A stretch of 20,632 bases of DNA from a virus: positions 1 through 20,632 of the IMG/VR virus record IMGVR_UViG_3300032086_004221; one strand, written 5' to 3'. Shown here one piece after another: positions 1-4,923 of this stretch; position 1 is the stretch's first letter; each line of letters starts with the position of its first letter. The translations under genes and the position numbers were made by a program. Below the pieces are notes generated by a model. That model was not told where the DNA came from, searched no databases, and worked only from the letters and a program-made list of their open reading frames with translations.

Positions 1-79
1 CATAAGGACCAGCAAAAGCAGGTGCTGCGGTAGCAAATCCCAGGAGTGCTAATGCGGAGAGAGCGAATGCTTGTTTCAT
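1..79 (-). CDS. Exported protein, N-terminal part (cut by window edge)
   Basis: Only the first 26 codons are in the window. They encode MKQAFALSALALLGFATAAP followed by AFAGPY, a typical Sec signal peptide: positively charged start, hydrophobic core and an AFA cleavage site. The product is therefore probably exported to the host periplasm or outer membrane. Unlike most genes here it has a clear ribosome-binding site, AGAGG at 87-91, correctly spaced from the ATG at 77-79. As I remember them, cyanophages carry short secreted beta-barrel-like proteins whose mature part begins GPY, and the gene ending at 20540 has a C-terminus of that type. That family assignment is an inference, since the mature domain lies outside the window. 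Confidence 0.75.
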   Translation of the reverse strand, partial: MKQAFALSALALLGFATAAPAFAGPY

Positions 80-118
80 TTCTATACCTCTTTGTAAATT
101 TGTTTTGTTTACCTAACT

Positions 119-147
119 ACTATAACAACATTTTCAAATTTTGTCTT
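119..147 (-). promoter_or_regulatory. Possible sigma70-like promoter of the exported-protein gene
   Basis: On the minus strand TATAGT (119-124) is preceded at 17 nt by AAGACA (142-147). The -10 box matches 5 of 6 consensus bases and the -35 box 4 of 6. It would give a leader of about 30 nt carrying the AGAGG ribosome-binding site. This is a weak call from motif inspection only. Confidence 0.35.
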
Positions 148-172
148 TAAGATCAAGTTAACTTGATTTAAG
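147..172. repeat. Palindrome centred on GTTAAC upstream of exported-protein gene
   Basis: ATCAAGTTAACTTGAT at 152-167 is a perfect 16-nt palindrome, and TTAA on each side extends it imperfectly to about 26 nt. It lies just upstream of the putative -35 box of the gene starting at 79. Possible roles are an operator for a dimeric regulator or a small cruciform. Its position supports a regulatory role but nothing shows binding. Confidence 0.6.
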
Positions 173-193
173 GCAAACCGAATTATATAGAGA

Positions 194-203
194 GGGTTAA
201 CCC
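194..203. repeat. Second GTTAAC-centred palindrome
   Basis: GGGTTAACCC is a perfect 10-nt palindrome with the same GTTAAC core as the one at 152-167. The two centres are 39 bp apart, in the gap between a terminator and the next gene. It may be a second half of an operator pair; this is inference. Confidence 0.4.
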
Positions 204-215
204 AAATTTAACCAT

Positions 216-243
216 AAAAAAACCTCCCCATAAAGAGAAGGTT
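216..243 (-). terminator. Rho-independent terminator ending the SleB/epimerase operon
   Basis: On the minus strand AACCTTCTC (243-235) pairs with GGGGAGGTT (229-221) around a TTTAT loop, giving a 9-bp stem that includes two G-U pairs. Seven T follow (222-216). It lies 28 nt beyond the stop codon of the 98-aa gene and so should end the operon that begins at 3934. Confidence 0.85.
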
Positions 244-271
244 AGCATTACGTCATATTAGGAGATGAATT

Positions 272-568
272 TTATAATGTTCTATTTAATCTAGTTTGTG
301 CTTGATTTGGATAGTCTGCTGAATTATCTGTCTTAGGAGAACCTTCATTTGCTTTCATAGTATGTTGATAGTTCACTCTCTTATATCTGATACAAAATGG
401 ATCAGGCATCCAGTACGTAACTTGCCAATCAATTGGATCATCACCACAGATATCATTACTCAACTCAATGTGTCTTTCAACCGAGTGAGAAAATATGCCG
501 AGTTGAATATGCCCATCATGCATCACACATCTACCATTCCCAACATCAACAAGGAAAAGTCTTTTCAT
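272..568 (-). CDS. Hypothetical protein, 98 aa
   Basis: I do not recognise this protein. It begins with a beta-strand-like segment (MKRLFLVDVGNGRCVMHDGH), has several aromatic and cysteine residues in the middle (WQVTYWMPDPFCIRY), and ends in a polar, probably disordered tail rich in N, Q and R. No signal peptide or membrane segment is visible. It is the last gene before the terminator at 216-243, 12 nt after the oxygenase gene. The N-terminus suggests a small domain that could fit a virion or regulatory accessory protein, but no function can be assigned. Confidence 0.6.
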   Translation of the reverse strand: MKRLFLVDVGNGRCVMHDGHIQLGIFSHSVERHIELSNDICGDDPIDWQVTYWMPDPFCIRYKRVNYQHTMKANEGSPKTDNSADYPNQAQTRLNRTL

Positions 569-580
569 AATAAAAGTTTA

Positions 581-1159
581 TTAGTAACATAAGTCTATCC
601 AACCAGTAATAATTGTTTTCTCTGTATAACAAACACGACCTCTGTGGGTATGAGTCCAATCTGCAGGCCAAATAACAGTCTTACCAAATTCAGCACTGAC
701 GTATTTATTTTGCAGATCCCATTCAGTACCACCATCAGGATTATCAGATAGATACGTCATCCAAACTAAATGTCGGTCACGGGTGTTCCTGACATGACTG
801 CGTTCCCAATGCCATTTTTTATAACCCTCACCTGGTTTGTATCGTTGTATGTTAAACAACTCAGAAACCATGCAAGGCATGGAACCTGCATAAGGAAATA
901 ACTCAAAGTATCGACTAACATGTACTGAAAGATTCTTTAGGTAGTTGTCAAGACATTCTTCTTTTTGAGCTATTATAAGATGTAGATTTAAATCCGTTGA
1001 GTGTTTCCCCTTATTAAGATCACTAGTTATCAAATGTTCAGGTTCTTCTGAACTTGGATAAGTATACTTATCTAGATACTTACATTCATCATAAAACTTC
1101 AAAAGTGGATTACATACCTCAGTATCAATCCACCCCTCATAAATGAAATTTGCTGTCAA
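581..1159 (-). CDS. 2-oxoglutarate/Fe(II)-dependent oxygenase (HxE type)
   Basis: This 192-aa protein belongs to the 2OG-Fe(II) oxygenase superfamily, of the prolyl-4-hydroxylase-like kind common in T4-like cyanophages. The metal triad is visible as H117-W-E119 and a distal histidine in WTHTHRG (about 170-172). K181 in EKTIITGW sits where the family binds 2-oxoglutarate with Arg or Lys. The first acidic ligand is Glu, not the usual Asp. The substrate is unknown; candidates are a virion protein, a host protein or a glycan. I chose the TTG at 1157-1159, which overlaps the upstream stop codon as TTGA and has GGAG 9 nt before it. A TTG at 1174 is the longer alternative. Confidence 0.8.
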   Translation of the reverse strand: MTANFIYEGWIDTEVCNPLLKFYDECKYLDKYTYPSSEEPEHLITSDLNKGKHSTDLNLHLIIAQKEECLDNYLKNLSVHVSRYFELFPYAGSMPCMVSELFNIQRYKPGEGYKKWHWERSHVRNTRDRHLVWMTYLSDNPDGGTEWDLQNKYVSAEFGKTVIWPADWTHTHRGRVCYTEKTIITGWIDLCY

Positions 1160-1470
1160 TCTCTTTGTCTCCAATCGTCAGGTTTATCTTGTTTGAACCA
1201 ATCTACAATCTCATCAGCACCATCAAACCCCGATTTATAATTAGATGGGTCGGGGTCTCCTAATCCCATCTTATTCATAAAATCATCCATAGTTCCCTCT
1301 TCAATATCATGTGCTGCTTGTCTTCTTGCCTTGTTTAACCAGTCTCTAGCAGTTGTATGTGATTTGGCAAGTTTTTCTGCCCAGATCATATCTTCTAGTT
1401 TGACTTCTTCCTTGTTCGCAATCTTCTTACAGATGAACTCCAATCGGAGTCTGTATTGAGTAGATAGCAT
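1156..1470 (-). CDS. Cyanophage-type hypothetical protein, 104 aa
   Basis: A soluble, charged, mostly helical protein. The first 60 residues look like a helical bundle (LSTQYRLRLEFICKKIANKE, then EDMIWAEKLAKSH). The C-terminal third is acidic and ends in DDWRQRD. From memory it resembles a small protein conserved in T4-like cyanophages, always without a function. It overlaps the downstream oxygenase gene by a few bases, so the two are probably translated together. No catalytic motif, signal peptide or membrane segment is visible. Confidence 0.75.
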   Translation of the reverse strand: MLSTQYRLRLEFICKKIANKEEVKLEDMIWAEKLAKSHTTARDWLNKARRQAAHDIEEGTMDDFMNKMGLGDPDPSNYKSGFDGADEIVDWFKQDKPDDWRQRD

Positions 1471-1471
1471 A

Positions 1472-1666
1472 TTATTCCCGCAGTTTGAGTTCTAGATCTT
1501 CAAGTTTATGATATTCGGCATGTGCTTGTTCTTGTCGAACACAGATTATGTCGAGAATATCTTCCATGATTATATTGTTCTCGACATAATCGTCAAGATA
1601 CTTGTCCAATGCTTCCTTTAAATATCTATATCTGTGCCACTCAGGACTGTATGGTTTGTAGTGCAT
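1472..1666 (-). CDS. Small helical hypothetical protein, 64 aa
   Basis: The protein starts with a tyrosine-rich stretch (MHYKPYSPEWHRYRYLKEAL) and continues as a charged amphipathic helix up to KLEDLELKLRE. It may form a coiled coil or a small helical bundle. It starts 2 nt after the epimerase stop codon and its own stop lies 1 nt before the next start, so it sits inside the operon. I recall similar small cyanophage proteins but no known role. Confidence 0.7.
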   Translation of the reverse strand: MHYKPYSPEWHRYRYLKEALDKYLDDYVENNIIMEDILDIICVRQEQAHAEYHKLEDLELKLRE

Positions 1667-1668
1667 AA

Positions 1669-2520
1669 TCAGTAATCATACTCCTTTTTCATTTCATCAA
1701 AGACTGCTTTAATACCGTCTTGCATATTAGTCGTGGGCAACCACCAGTCCATGATGTAATTGTTTGCTTCGTTCCTCTTATCCATCTGCACACTATCCTT
1801 AGCAAGACCAGGAGTAATTTTAATTGGTTTACCAATTAGATTGAACTGGCCCATGATGATTGAAGCAATTTCTTTAATAGATGTTGCATAGAAAGATGTA
1901 ATATGTAGAGGGTCTTCTGGTTTGAAGTGAGTGTAGCAATTCATTACTGTCTCCAGTGCTTCACAACAATCCTCAGCATATAGAAACTGACGTTCTTCTG
2001 TTCCATCAGTCAGCATCTCAAAATCACCTTCCTCAAATCCTTTACGGATAAAGTCAGTAATAACATGTGCTTTTTCCATGTCTTTTTCAATACCATACAC
2101 ATTCCAGAACTTTACAGTTAGTCCTTTTAATGATGTAGTGTAAAGTTCTCCAACACGTTTCATCACACCATAAGGAGAGTATGACATATTACTCATCTGA
2201 GATGAGGCAAATACAAACCTTTTATTATACTTCTCAAGCAAGGCAAAAGTATTTGCCATCATGCGAGTATTGTTATTGATGAACTCAAAAGTATGCTGAT
2301 ACTTCTTTAGATACCTAGAACCACCAACATCAAACGCAAGGAAGAAAACAAAGTCTGACTCTTTGATGCAGGACTCCAACCAAGTGCTAGGAATAACAGT
2401 AAGATTGTATTGCGGTCCAATATTCTTATCATACTCAATGACTTTGTGGCCCTTTTTACAAAGATACTCAGTCAAATAAGCACCAATCTGACCACTAGAT
2501 CCAAGAATTAAAACTTTCAT
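1669..2520 (-). CDS. NAD(P)-dependent nucleotide-sugar epimerase/dehydratase (extended SDR)
   Basis: A 283-aa extended short-chain dehydrogenase. The Rossmann motif GSSGQIGAYL is at residues 7-16. A catalytic serine region follows (FASSQMS, about 103-109) and then YGVMK as the YxxxK pair. The middle carries RQFLYAEDCCEAL, which resembles the R-D-F-hydrophobic-D segment of sugar epimerases. It probably acts on a nucleotide-linked sugar in the host cytoplasm, but the substrate cannot be read from the sequence. The start has the best ribosome-binding site in this operon (AAGGAG at 2525-2530). It lies apart from the large glycan cluster, and T4-like cyanophages are known to carry such a lone epimerase. 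Confidence 0.85.
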   Translation of the reverse strand: MKVLILGSSGQIGAYLTEYLCKKGHKVIEYDKNIGPQYNLTVIPSTWLESCIKESDFVFFLAFDVGGSRYLKKYQHTFEFINNNTRMMANTFALLEKYNKRFVFASSQMSNMSYSPYGVMKRVGELYTTSLKGLTVKFWNVYGIEKDMEKAHVITDFIRKGFEEGDFEMLTDGTEERQFLYAEDCCEALETVMNCYTHFKPEDPLHITSFYATSIKEIASIIMGQFNLIGKPIKITPGLAKDSVQMDKRNEANNYIMDWWLPTTNMQDGIKAVFDEMKKEYDY

Positions 2521-2536
2521 TAATCTCCTTAATTAT

Positions 2537-2803
2537 TTAGAATGGTATTGCCCCTCCAGTTACTTTAGGTGCTTGGGGAATAACCTCACCAGTCTCTGTA
2601 GGAACTTTTGGAATTTCTGGCATTGCCGAATTAATCATTGAAGGAAGTTCTTCAATGATTAGTTCTGTTGCATATTTAACAGCACTCTCTTGCACACTAT
2701 CAATAATAGCATCTTTATTAAAATAAAGATATGCACCACCACTAACAACAGTCAATGAAACCAAACCTGATAAAAGTGCAATTGAATTAATTAATGCTTG
2801 CAT
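2537..2803 (-). CDS. Single-pass membrane protein, 88 aa
   Basis: Residues 3-27 (starting ALINSIALLSGLVSLTVVSG) form one clear transmembrane or signal-anchor segment. An amphipathic helix containing YATELIIEELPSMINSAM follows, and the tail is proline-rich with a repeated APKV/IPKV pattern. The topology suggests a short membrane anchor with an exposed tail. Proteins like this occur next to epimerase genes in cyanophages as I remember them, without a known role. It overlaps the upstream gene by 17 nt. Confidence 0.75.
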   Translation of the reverse strand: MQALINSIALLSGLVSLTVVSGGAYLYFNKDAIIDSVQESAVKYATELIIEELPSMINSAMPEIPKVPTETGEVIPQAPKVTGGAIPF

Positions 2804-3011
2804 AATAATAAGCCTCGTAATATTTTACTAGACCGTTACAATTTACATTTCCTTGAGATACCCAATCATGAGCACACTCATAAATTGATCGATCGATATA
2901 TTTAGATTTTCTAGTAGAATCTAATTCAGAACCATACTTACTTAGTAAAATTTTTAATACATTCTCCCTAAGTTTAAGTTTTTCTTCACTATATCTCCAA
3001 TCTTCACTCAT
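2787..3011 (-). CDS. Small soluble hypothetical protein, 74 aa
   Basis: A charged helical N-terminal half (YSEEKLKLRENVLKILLSKY) is followed by SIYECAHDWVSQGN and a tyrosine-rich end. The HDWV element recalls short phage proteins of unknown function. It has no membrane segment. Its ATG overlaps the upstream stop codon by 4 nt (ATGA) and its end overlaps the next gene by 17 nt, so it is part of the SleB operon. Confidence 0.7.
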   Translation of the reverse strand: MSEDWRYSEEKLKLRENVLKILLSKYGSELDSTRKSKYIDRSIYECAHDWVSQGNVNCNGLVKYYEAYYYASIN

Positions 3012-3490
3012 GAAAATTGCTCCCGTCCATTACCAGAATTCCAACCACCAGGACCTGTATGAAAGTTTTCTGATCCACCAGGAGGATCAAGATCTAGTGT
3101 AGTGTTATGATTTTTAGTGGCAATTTCATACATCTTTTGATGAATATCATCAGGTTCGACAGAAAAACTTTCTTTTCTTTCCTGACGTTTCATTTCAATT
3201 TCTTTCTCCATATAATCAATCTGTTTTTGAGATCTGATAGGAGCAGGTCCAAACCACTCATCATCTTCTAGATATACAGGTGCCGGAATGCCAGTATAGG
3301 ATCCATATCCTTGAGTAAAATGTCCAGGTCCACATTCAACTAATGGTGCCTCCAAATCCAAACAATCAATTTGAGTTTCATCAATAGCACATTCAATTTC
3401 AGATTCATCAATAACATCAGGCCAATTAATACTGGTTACTTGCTCTCGTTTGAATATGTTAAGTTTTTGTTTAATGTCTTTGATGATCAT
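3008..3490 (-). CDS. Acidic hypothetical protein, 160 aa
   Basis: I do not recognise this protein. It is acidic and low in hydrophobic residues. It contains an E/D-rich segment (DVIDESEIECAIDETQIDCL), a glycine/proline region with GHFTQGYGSYTGIPAPVYL, and a disordered Gly/Asn/Pro-rich end (GPGGWNSGNGREQFS). A helix with the basic-acidic pattern EKEIEMKRQERKE lies near the centre. No signal peptide or membrane segment is seen. It overlaps both neighbours by 4 nt, so its translation is coupled to the cell-wall hydrolase before it. It could be a virion-associated or scaffold-like protein, which is only a guess. Confidence 0.65.
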   Translation of the reverse strand: MIIKDIKQKLNIFKREQVTSINWPDVIDESEIECAIDETQIDCLDLEAPLVECGPGHFTQGYGSYTGIPAPVYLEDDEWFGPAPIRSQKQIDYMEKEIEMKRQERKESFSVEPDDIHQKMYEIATKNHNTTLDLDPPGGSENFHTGPGGWNSGNGREQFS

Positions 3491-3873
3491 TGCCAGTGAT
3501 AGTGATAAAAATTTCCTTTATTATGGCACATAGGGTCTTGAGATGCAACCCTGTATCTGAGCATTCTCTGACCTTTGAAATCAGTTCGATCTCCAATAAT
3601 TGAGTATGCTTCAAGAAGTTTATCAGTATTACTCAAACGATTAACTACTGATTGCTTTGCAACCGGCCTCCAATATCGAAAACCCTCATATTGACCAGGA
3701 GAATAAACTACGTCCGCAACTGTATTGGGATATAGAGGAGATTTAAGACGATTGAGAATGGACACTGCCACACAGTATTCATCCATAGTTTTAGGTGCTG
3801 CTTCAACTTGCACTGCCCTTGCAAGATGATCATAATCAACTGCAGTAAGTGCTAAAATAGTTTCTAAAATCAT
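3487..3873 (-). CDS. Cell-wall hydrolase, SleB family
   Basis: A 128-aa protein that is almost entirely one SleB-type (Hydrolase_2) lytic domain. The diagnostic features are LARAVQVEA (residues 17-25, with the probable catalytic Glu24), ILNRL, and YSPGQYEGF. Enzymes of this family cut the glycan strands of peptidoglycan. No signal peptide is visible, so it would need a holin, virion packaging or host lysis to reach the wall. It is the first gene of its operon, right after the promoter at 3905-3934, and overlaps the next gene by 4 nt. Possible roles are lysis, virion entry or cell-wall remodelling. Confidence 0.85.
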   Translation of the reverse strand: MILETILALTAVDYDHLARAVQVEAAPKTMDEYCVAVSILNRLKSPLYPNTVADVVYSPGQYEGFRYWRPVAKQSVVNRLSNTDKLLEAYSIIGDRTDFKGQRMLRYRVASQDPMCHNKGNFYHYHWQ

Positions 3874-3882
3874 ATATAAAAA

Positions 3883-3904
3883 AATAGAGCAAAAATGCTC
3901 TATT
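3883..3904 (-). terminator. Rho-independent terminator of the hli operon
   Basis: AATAGAGCA (3883-3891) and TGCTCTATT (3896-3904) form a perfect 9-bp stem with a 4-nt loop, followed on the minus strand by a run of T down to 3878. It lies 27 nt after the stop codon of the 44-aa gene. The promoter for the SleB operon lies just upstream of it and overlaps it, so transcripts started there would lack most of the 5' arm and escape termination. Confidence 0.9.
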
Positions 3905-3934
3905 ATAATAAAGTAAAAATATTTAGTTTGTCAA
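3905..3934 (-). promoter_or_regulatory. Sigma70-like promoter of the SleB operon
   Basis: TTGACA (3929-3934, full consensus) is followed after 18 nt by TATTAT (3905-3910, 5 of 6). The overlapping TATAAT at 3902-3907 would need a 21-nt spacer. The -35 box contains the TGA stop codon of the 44-aa gene. The predicted start near 3897 falls inside the hairpin loop of the terminator. Host RNA polymerase, and so early expression, is the likely reading. Confidence 0.65.
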
Positions 3935-4065
3935 GATGTAGGAACATACACTGGTGTCATCAAACCACCATCTGGGCCGTCATCATCATCAACATCTTCA
4001 CTCAATAGGGATGCAAATATAAACCCTCCTATCATGAATGTTGCTATGAGTAACACGTCGTTCAC
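3931..4065 (-). CDS. Small membrane protein, 44 aa
   Basis: The protein starts MNDVLLIATFMIGGFIFASL, a single hydrophobic span (about 4-22), and continues with an acidic cluster (SEDVDDDDGPDG) and a TPVYVPTS end. I chose the GTG at 4063-4065, which overlaps the Hli stop codon as GTGA. A longer reading from a TTG at 4140 would run through the hli gene in another frame and add a cysteine-rich stretch that looks like a frame shadow. It is the last gene of the hli operon. Such a small membrane protein could assist Hli in the thylakoid, but that is an inference from position alone. Confidence 0.65.
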   Translation of the reverse strand: MNDVLLIATFMIGGFIFASLLSEDVDDDDGPDGGLMTPVYVPTS

Positions 4066-4169
4066 CAAATCCCAGGGATTAGGTCGCCGGTTAGGGCATA
4101 AGATCCCATGGCAGCGATCACACCGATCATTGCTGCCCAACCATTAATACGTTCTGCTCTTTCGTTCAT
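4062..4169 (-). CDS. hli: High-light-inducible protein (Hli), short form, 35 aa
   Basis: This gene is only 108 nt. It encodes a minimal Hli: MNERAERINGWAAMIGVIAA followed by MGSYALTGDLIPGIW. The ExxNGxxAMxG chlorophyll-binding helix and the TGxxIPGxW end are typical of cyanobacterial and cyanophage Hli proteins. These bind chlorophyll and carotenoid in the thylakoid and protect the photosystems during infection. The Arg of the usual NGR is Trp here (residue 11), so the Glu-Arg ion pair of the LHC fold is altered. It starts at an ATGA overlap with the 49-aa gene and ends at a GTGA overlap with the 44-aa gene, which supports both boundaries. Confidence 0.9.
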   Translation of the reverse strand: MNERAERINGWAAMIGVIAAMGSYALTGDLIPGIW

Positions 4170-4315
4170 TTGTTTTCCTCCAAAGTTTTGTTTGTAATGA
4201 TGATCTTCTGACCATCGTGTGTAAATTGTAGTTCATCATCAGGATGCCACAGTAGCTCTTCATACAAGTCGTCGAGTTTCTGCATGTCATCCCATAGTGC
4301 ATTTAAATTAGGCAT
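4166..4315 (-). CDS. Small acidic hypothetical protein, 49 aa
   Basis: The protein reads MPNLNALWDDMQKLDDLYEE, then LLWHPDDELQFTHDGQKIII and TNKTLEENK. It is acidic and probably one helix plus a beta-hairpin. No membrane span is visible. The reading frame is supported by its position: it fills the gap between the 73-aa and the second Hli gene and ends in an exact ATGA overlap with Hli. I know of no function. A regulatory or chaperone role for the Hli proteins is possible but unproven. Confidence 0.7.
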   Translation of the reverse strand: MPNLNALWDDMQKLDDLYEELLWHPDDELQFTHDGQKIIITNKTLEENK

Positions 4316-4342
4316 ATCAGTTAGGTCTATCTAACGTATATA

Positions 4343-4564
4343 TTATCCTGGCAATTCAAGATAAAATTTAGTCTGATCACTGGGAGTATTCTCATAGATA
4401 GAGGAATCTCCATATGTTTTGTGATCTTTGTACCCAACCATTCTACCTTTTGTATTTTGTAGAGCTGGCATGAATGCTATAACAAAGAATACTCCTGGAG
4501 CACCAATCAAAAGGGCACCACCAATCACATAATAAGTAAGAATTTCAAGAAGGGAGTTTTCCAT
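4343..4564 (-). CDS. Small membrane protein next to hli, 73 aa
   Basis: The protein begins MENSLLEILTYYVIGGALLI with a single transmembrane span at about residues 8-33 (into GAPGVFFVIAFMPAL). A polar tail follows with GRMVGYKDHKTYGDSSIYEN and a FYLELPG end. I start it at the ATG 4562-4564, which overlaps the 28-aa stop codon as TGATG; the TTG one codon earlier is less likely. Its size, topology and place beside hli suggest a thylakoid protein. I could not match it to a named photosystem or cytochrome b6f subunit, so it stays unnamed. Confidence 0.75.
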   Translation of the reverse strand: MENSLLEILTYYVIGGALLIGAPGVFFVIAFMPALQNTKGRMVGYKDHKTYGDSSIYENTPSDQTKFYLELPG

Positions 4565-4650
4565 CAATAAGTCTCAGATAGTTGTTCTACAGAATAAGCT
4601 AGCAATACAAAAAATGCAATGCTAGTTGTGGTGAAAATAATTTCAGACAT
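4564..4650 (-). CDS. Single-span micro-protein, 28 aa, between two hli-operon genes
   Basis: The ORF encodes MSEIIFTTTSIAFFVLLAYS followed by VEQLSETY. It is one short transmembrane helix with almost no other sequence, the architecture of low-molecular-weight photosystem II, photosystem I and cytochrome b6f subunits. Both ends are fixed by TGATG overlaps, with Hli upstream and the 73-aa gene downstream, which is strong evidence that it is translated. The likeness to PetM- or PsbM-type subunits is in size and topology only; the sequence does not let me name it. Confidence 0.7.
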   Translation of the reverse strand: MSEIIFTTTSIAFFVLLAYSVEQLSETY

Positions 4651-4868
4651 CAGAATCCGAAAGCACCAAAGAAAAATACACTACCAGTAGTAGCATAGCT
4701 GACGATAGCAGCAATAAATCCAAGCATAGCAGTACGTCCATTTAACTTCTCCGCACGTTCTGCATAGGTCTCATATCCATAACGCTCGGCATCAGATTTA
4801 GAGATGTACATCTGAGGCTCTTTGGCAAACATGTTCTGTTGCCCAAACTCATTTGTTGTTACGGTCAT
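4650..4868 (-). CDS. hli: High-light-inducible protein (Hli), 72 aa
   Basis: The C-terminal half is a full Hli helix: AERAEKLNGRTAMLGFIAAI with E40, N43, G44, R45, M48 and G50, followed by the TTG turn (60-62) and a hydrophobic FFFGAFGF end. Residues 1-35 are a polar extension that may reach into the stroma. The protein is expected in the thylakoid membrane, where Hli proteins bind pigments and protect or help assemble photosystems. It is the first gene after the consensus promoter at 4895-4923 and overlaps the 28-aa gene as TGATG. No ribosome-binding site is visible before its ATG. Confidence 0.95.
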   Translation of the reverse strand: MTVTTNEFGQQNMFAKEPQMYISKSDAERYGYETYAERAEKLNGRTAMLGFIAAIVSYATTGSVFFFGAFGF

Positions 4869-4887
4869 TGTCTTGTGTAAAGAACTA

Positions 4888-4911
4888 TTACATTATTATA
4901 TAGTAATGTAA
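4888..4911. repeat. Inverted repeat over the -10 box of the hli promoter
   Basis: TTACATTA (4888-4895) and TAATGTAA (4904-4911) are perfect 8-nt inverted repeats separated by 8 nt. They flank the TATAAT box at 4895-4900 and reach into the -10/-35 spacer. The spacing of the arms, about one and a half helical turns centre to centre, suits a dimeric regulator. An operator controlling hli is plausible; a hairpin at the very start of the transcript is less likely, because transcription should begin near 4888. Confidence 0.55.
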
Positions 4912-4923
4912 CAACCTTGTCAA
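4895..4923 (-). promoter_or_regulatory. Consensus sigma70 promoter of the hli operon
   Basis: TTGACA (4918-4923), a 17-nt spacer and TATAAT (4895-4900) form a perfect bacterial housekeeping promoter. It should be read by host RNA polymerase early in infection. The -35 box contains the TGA stop codon of the GT25 gene, so there is no intergenic spacer. Transcription should start near 4888, about 20 nt before the Hli ATG. Confidence 0.85.

Noticed and set aside
2533-2540. CTAAATAA as a late promoter for the epimerase at 1669-2520.
   Set aside because: It contains the stop codon of the previous gene and a start 6-7 nt later would remove part of the AAGGAG ribosome-binding site.
4066-4140. Upstream extension of the 44-aa protein to a 69-aa protein starting at a TTG.
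   Set aside because: This part runs through the well-supported second hli gene in another frame; the GTG at 4065 overlaps the hli stop as GTGA and gives a sensible membrane protein.
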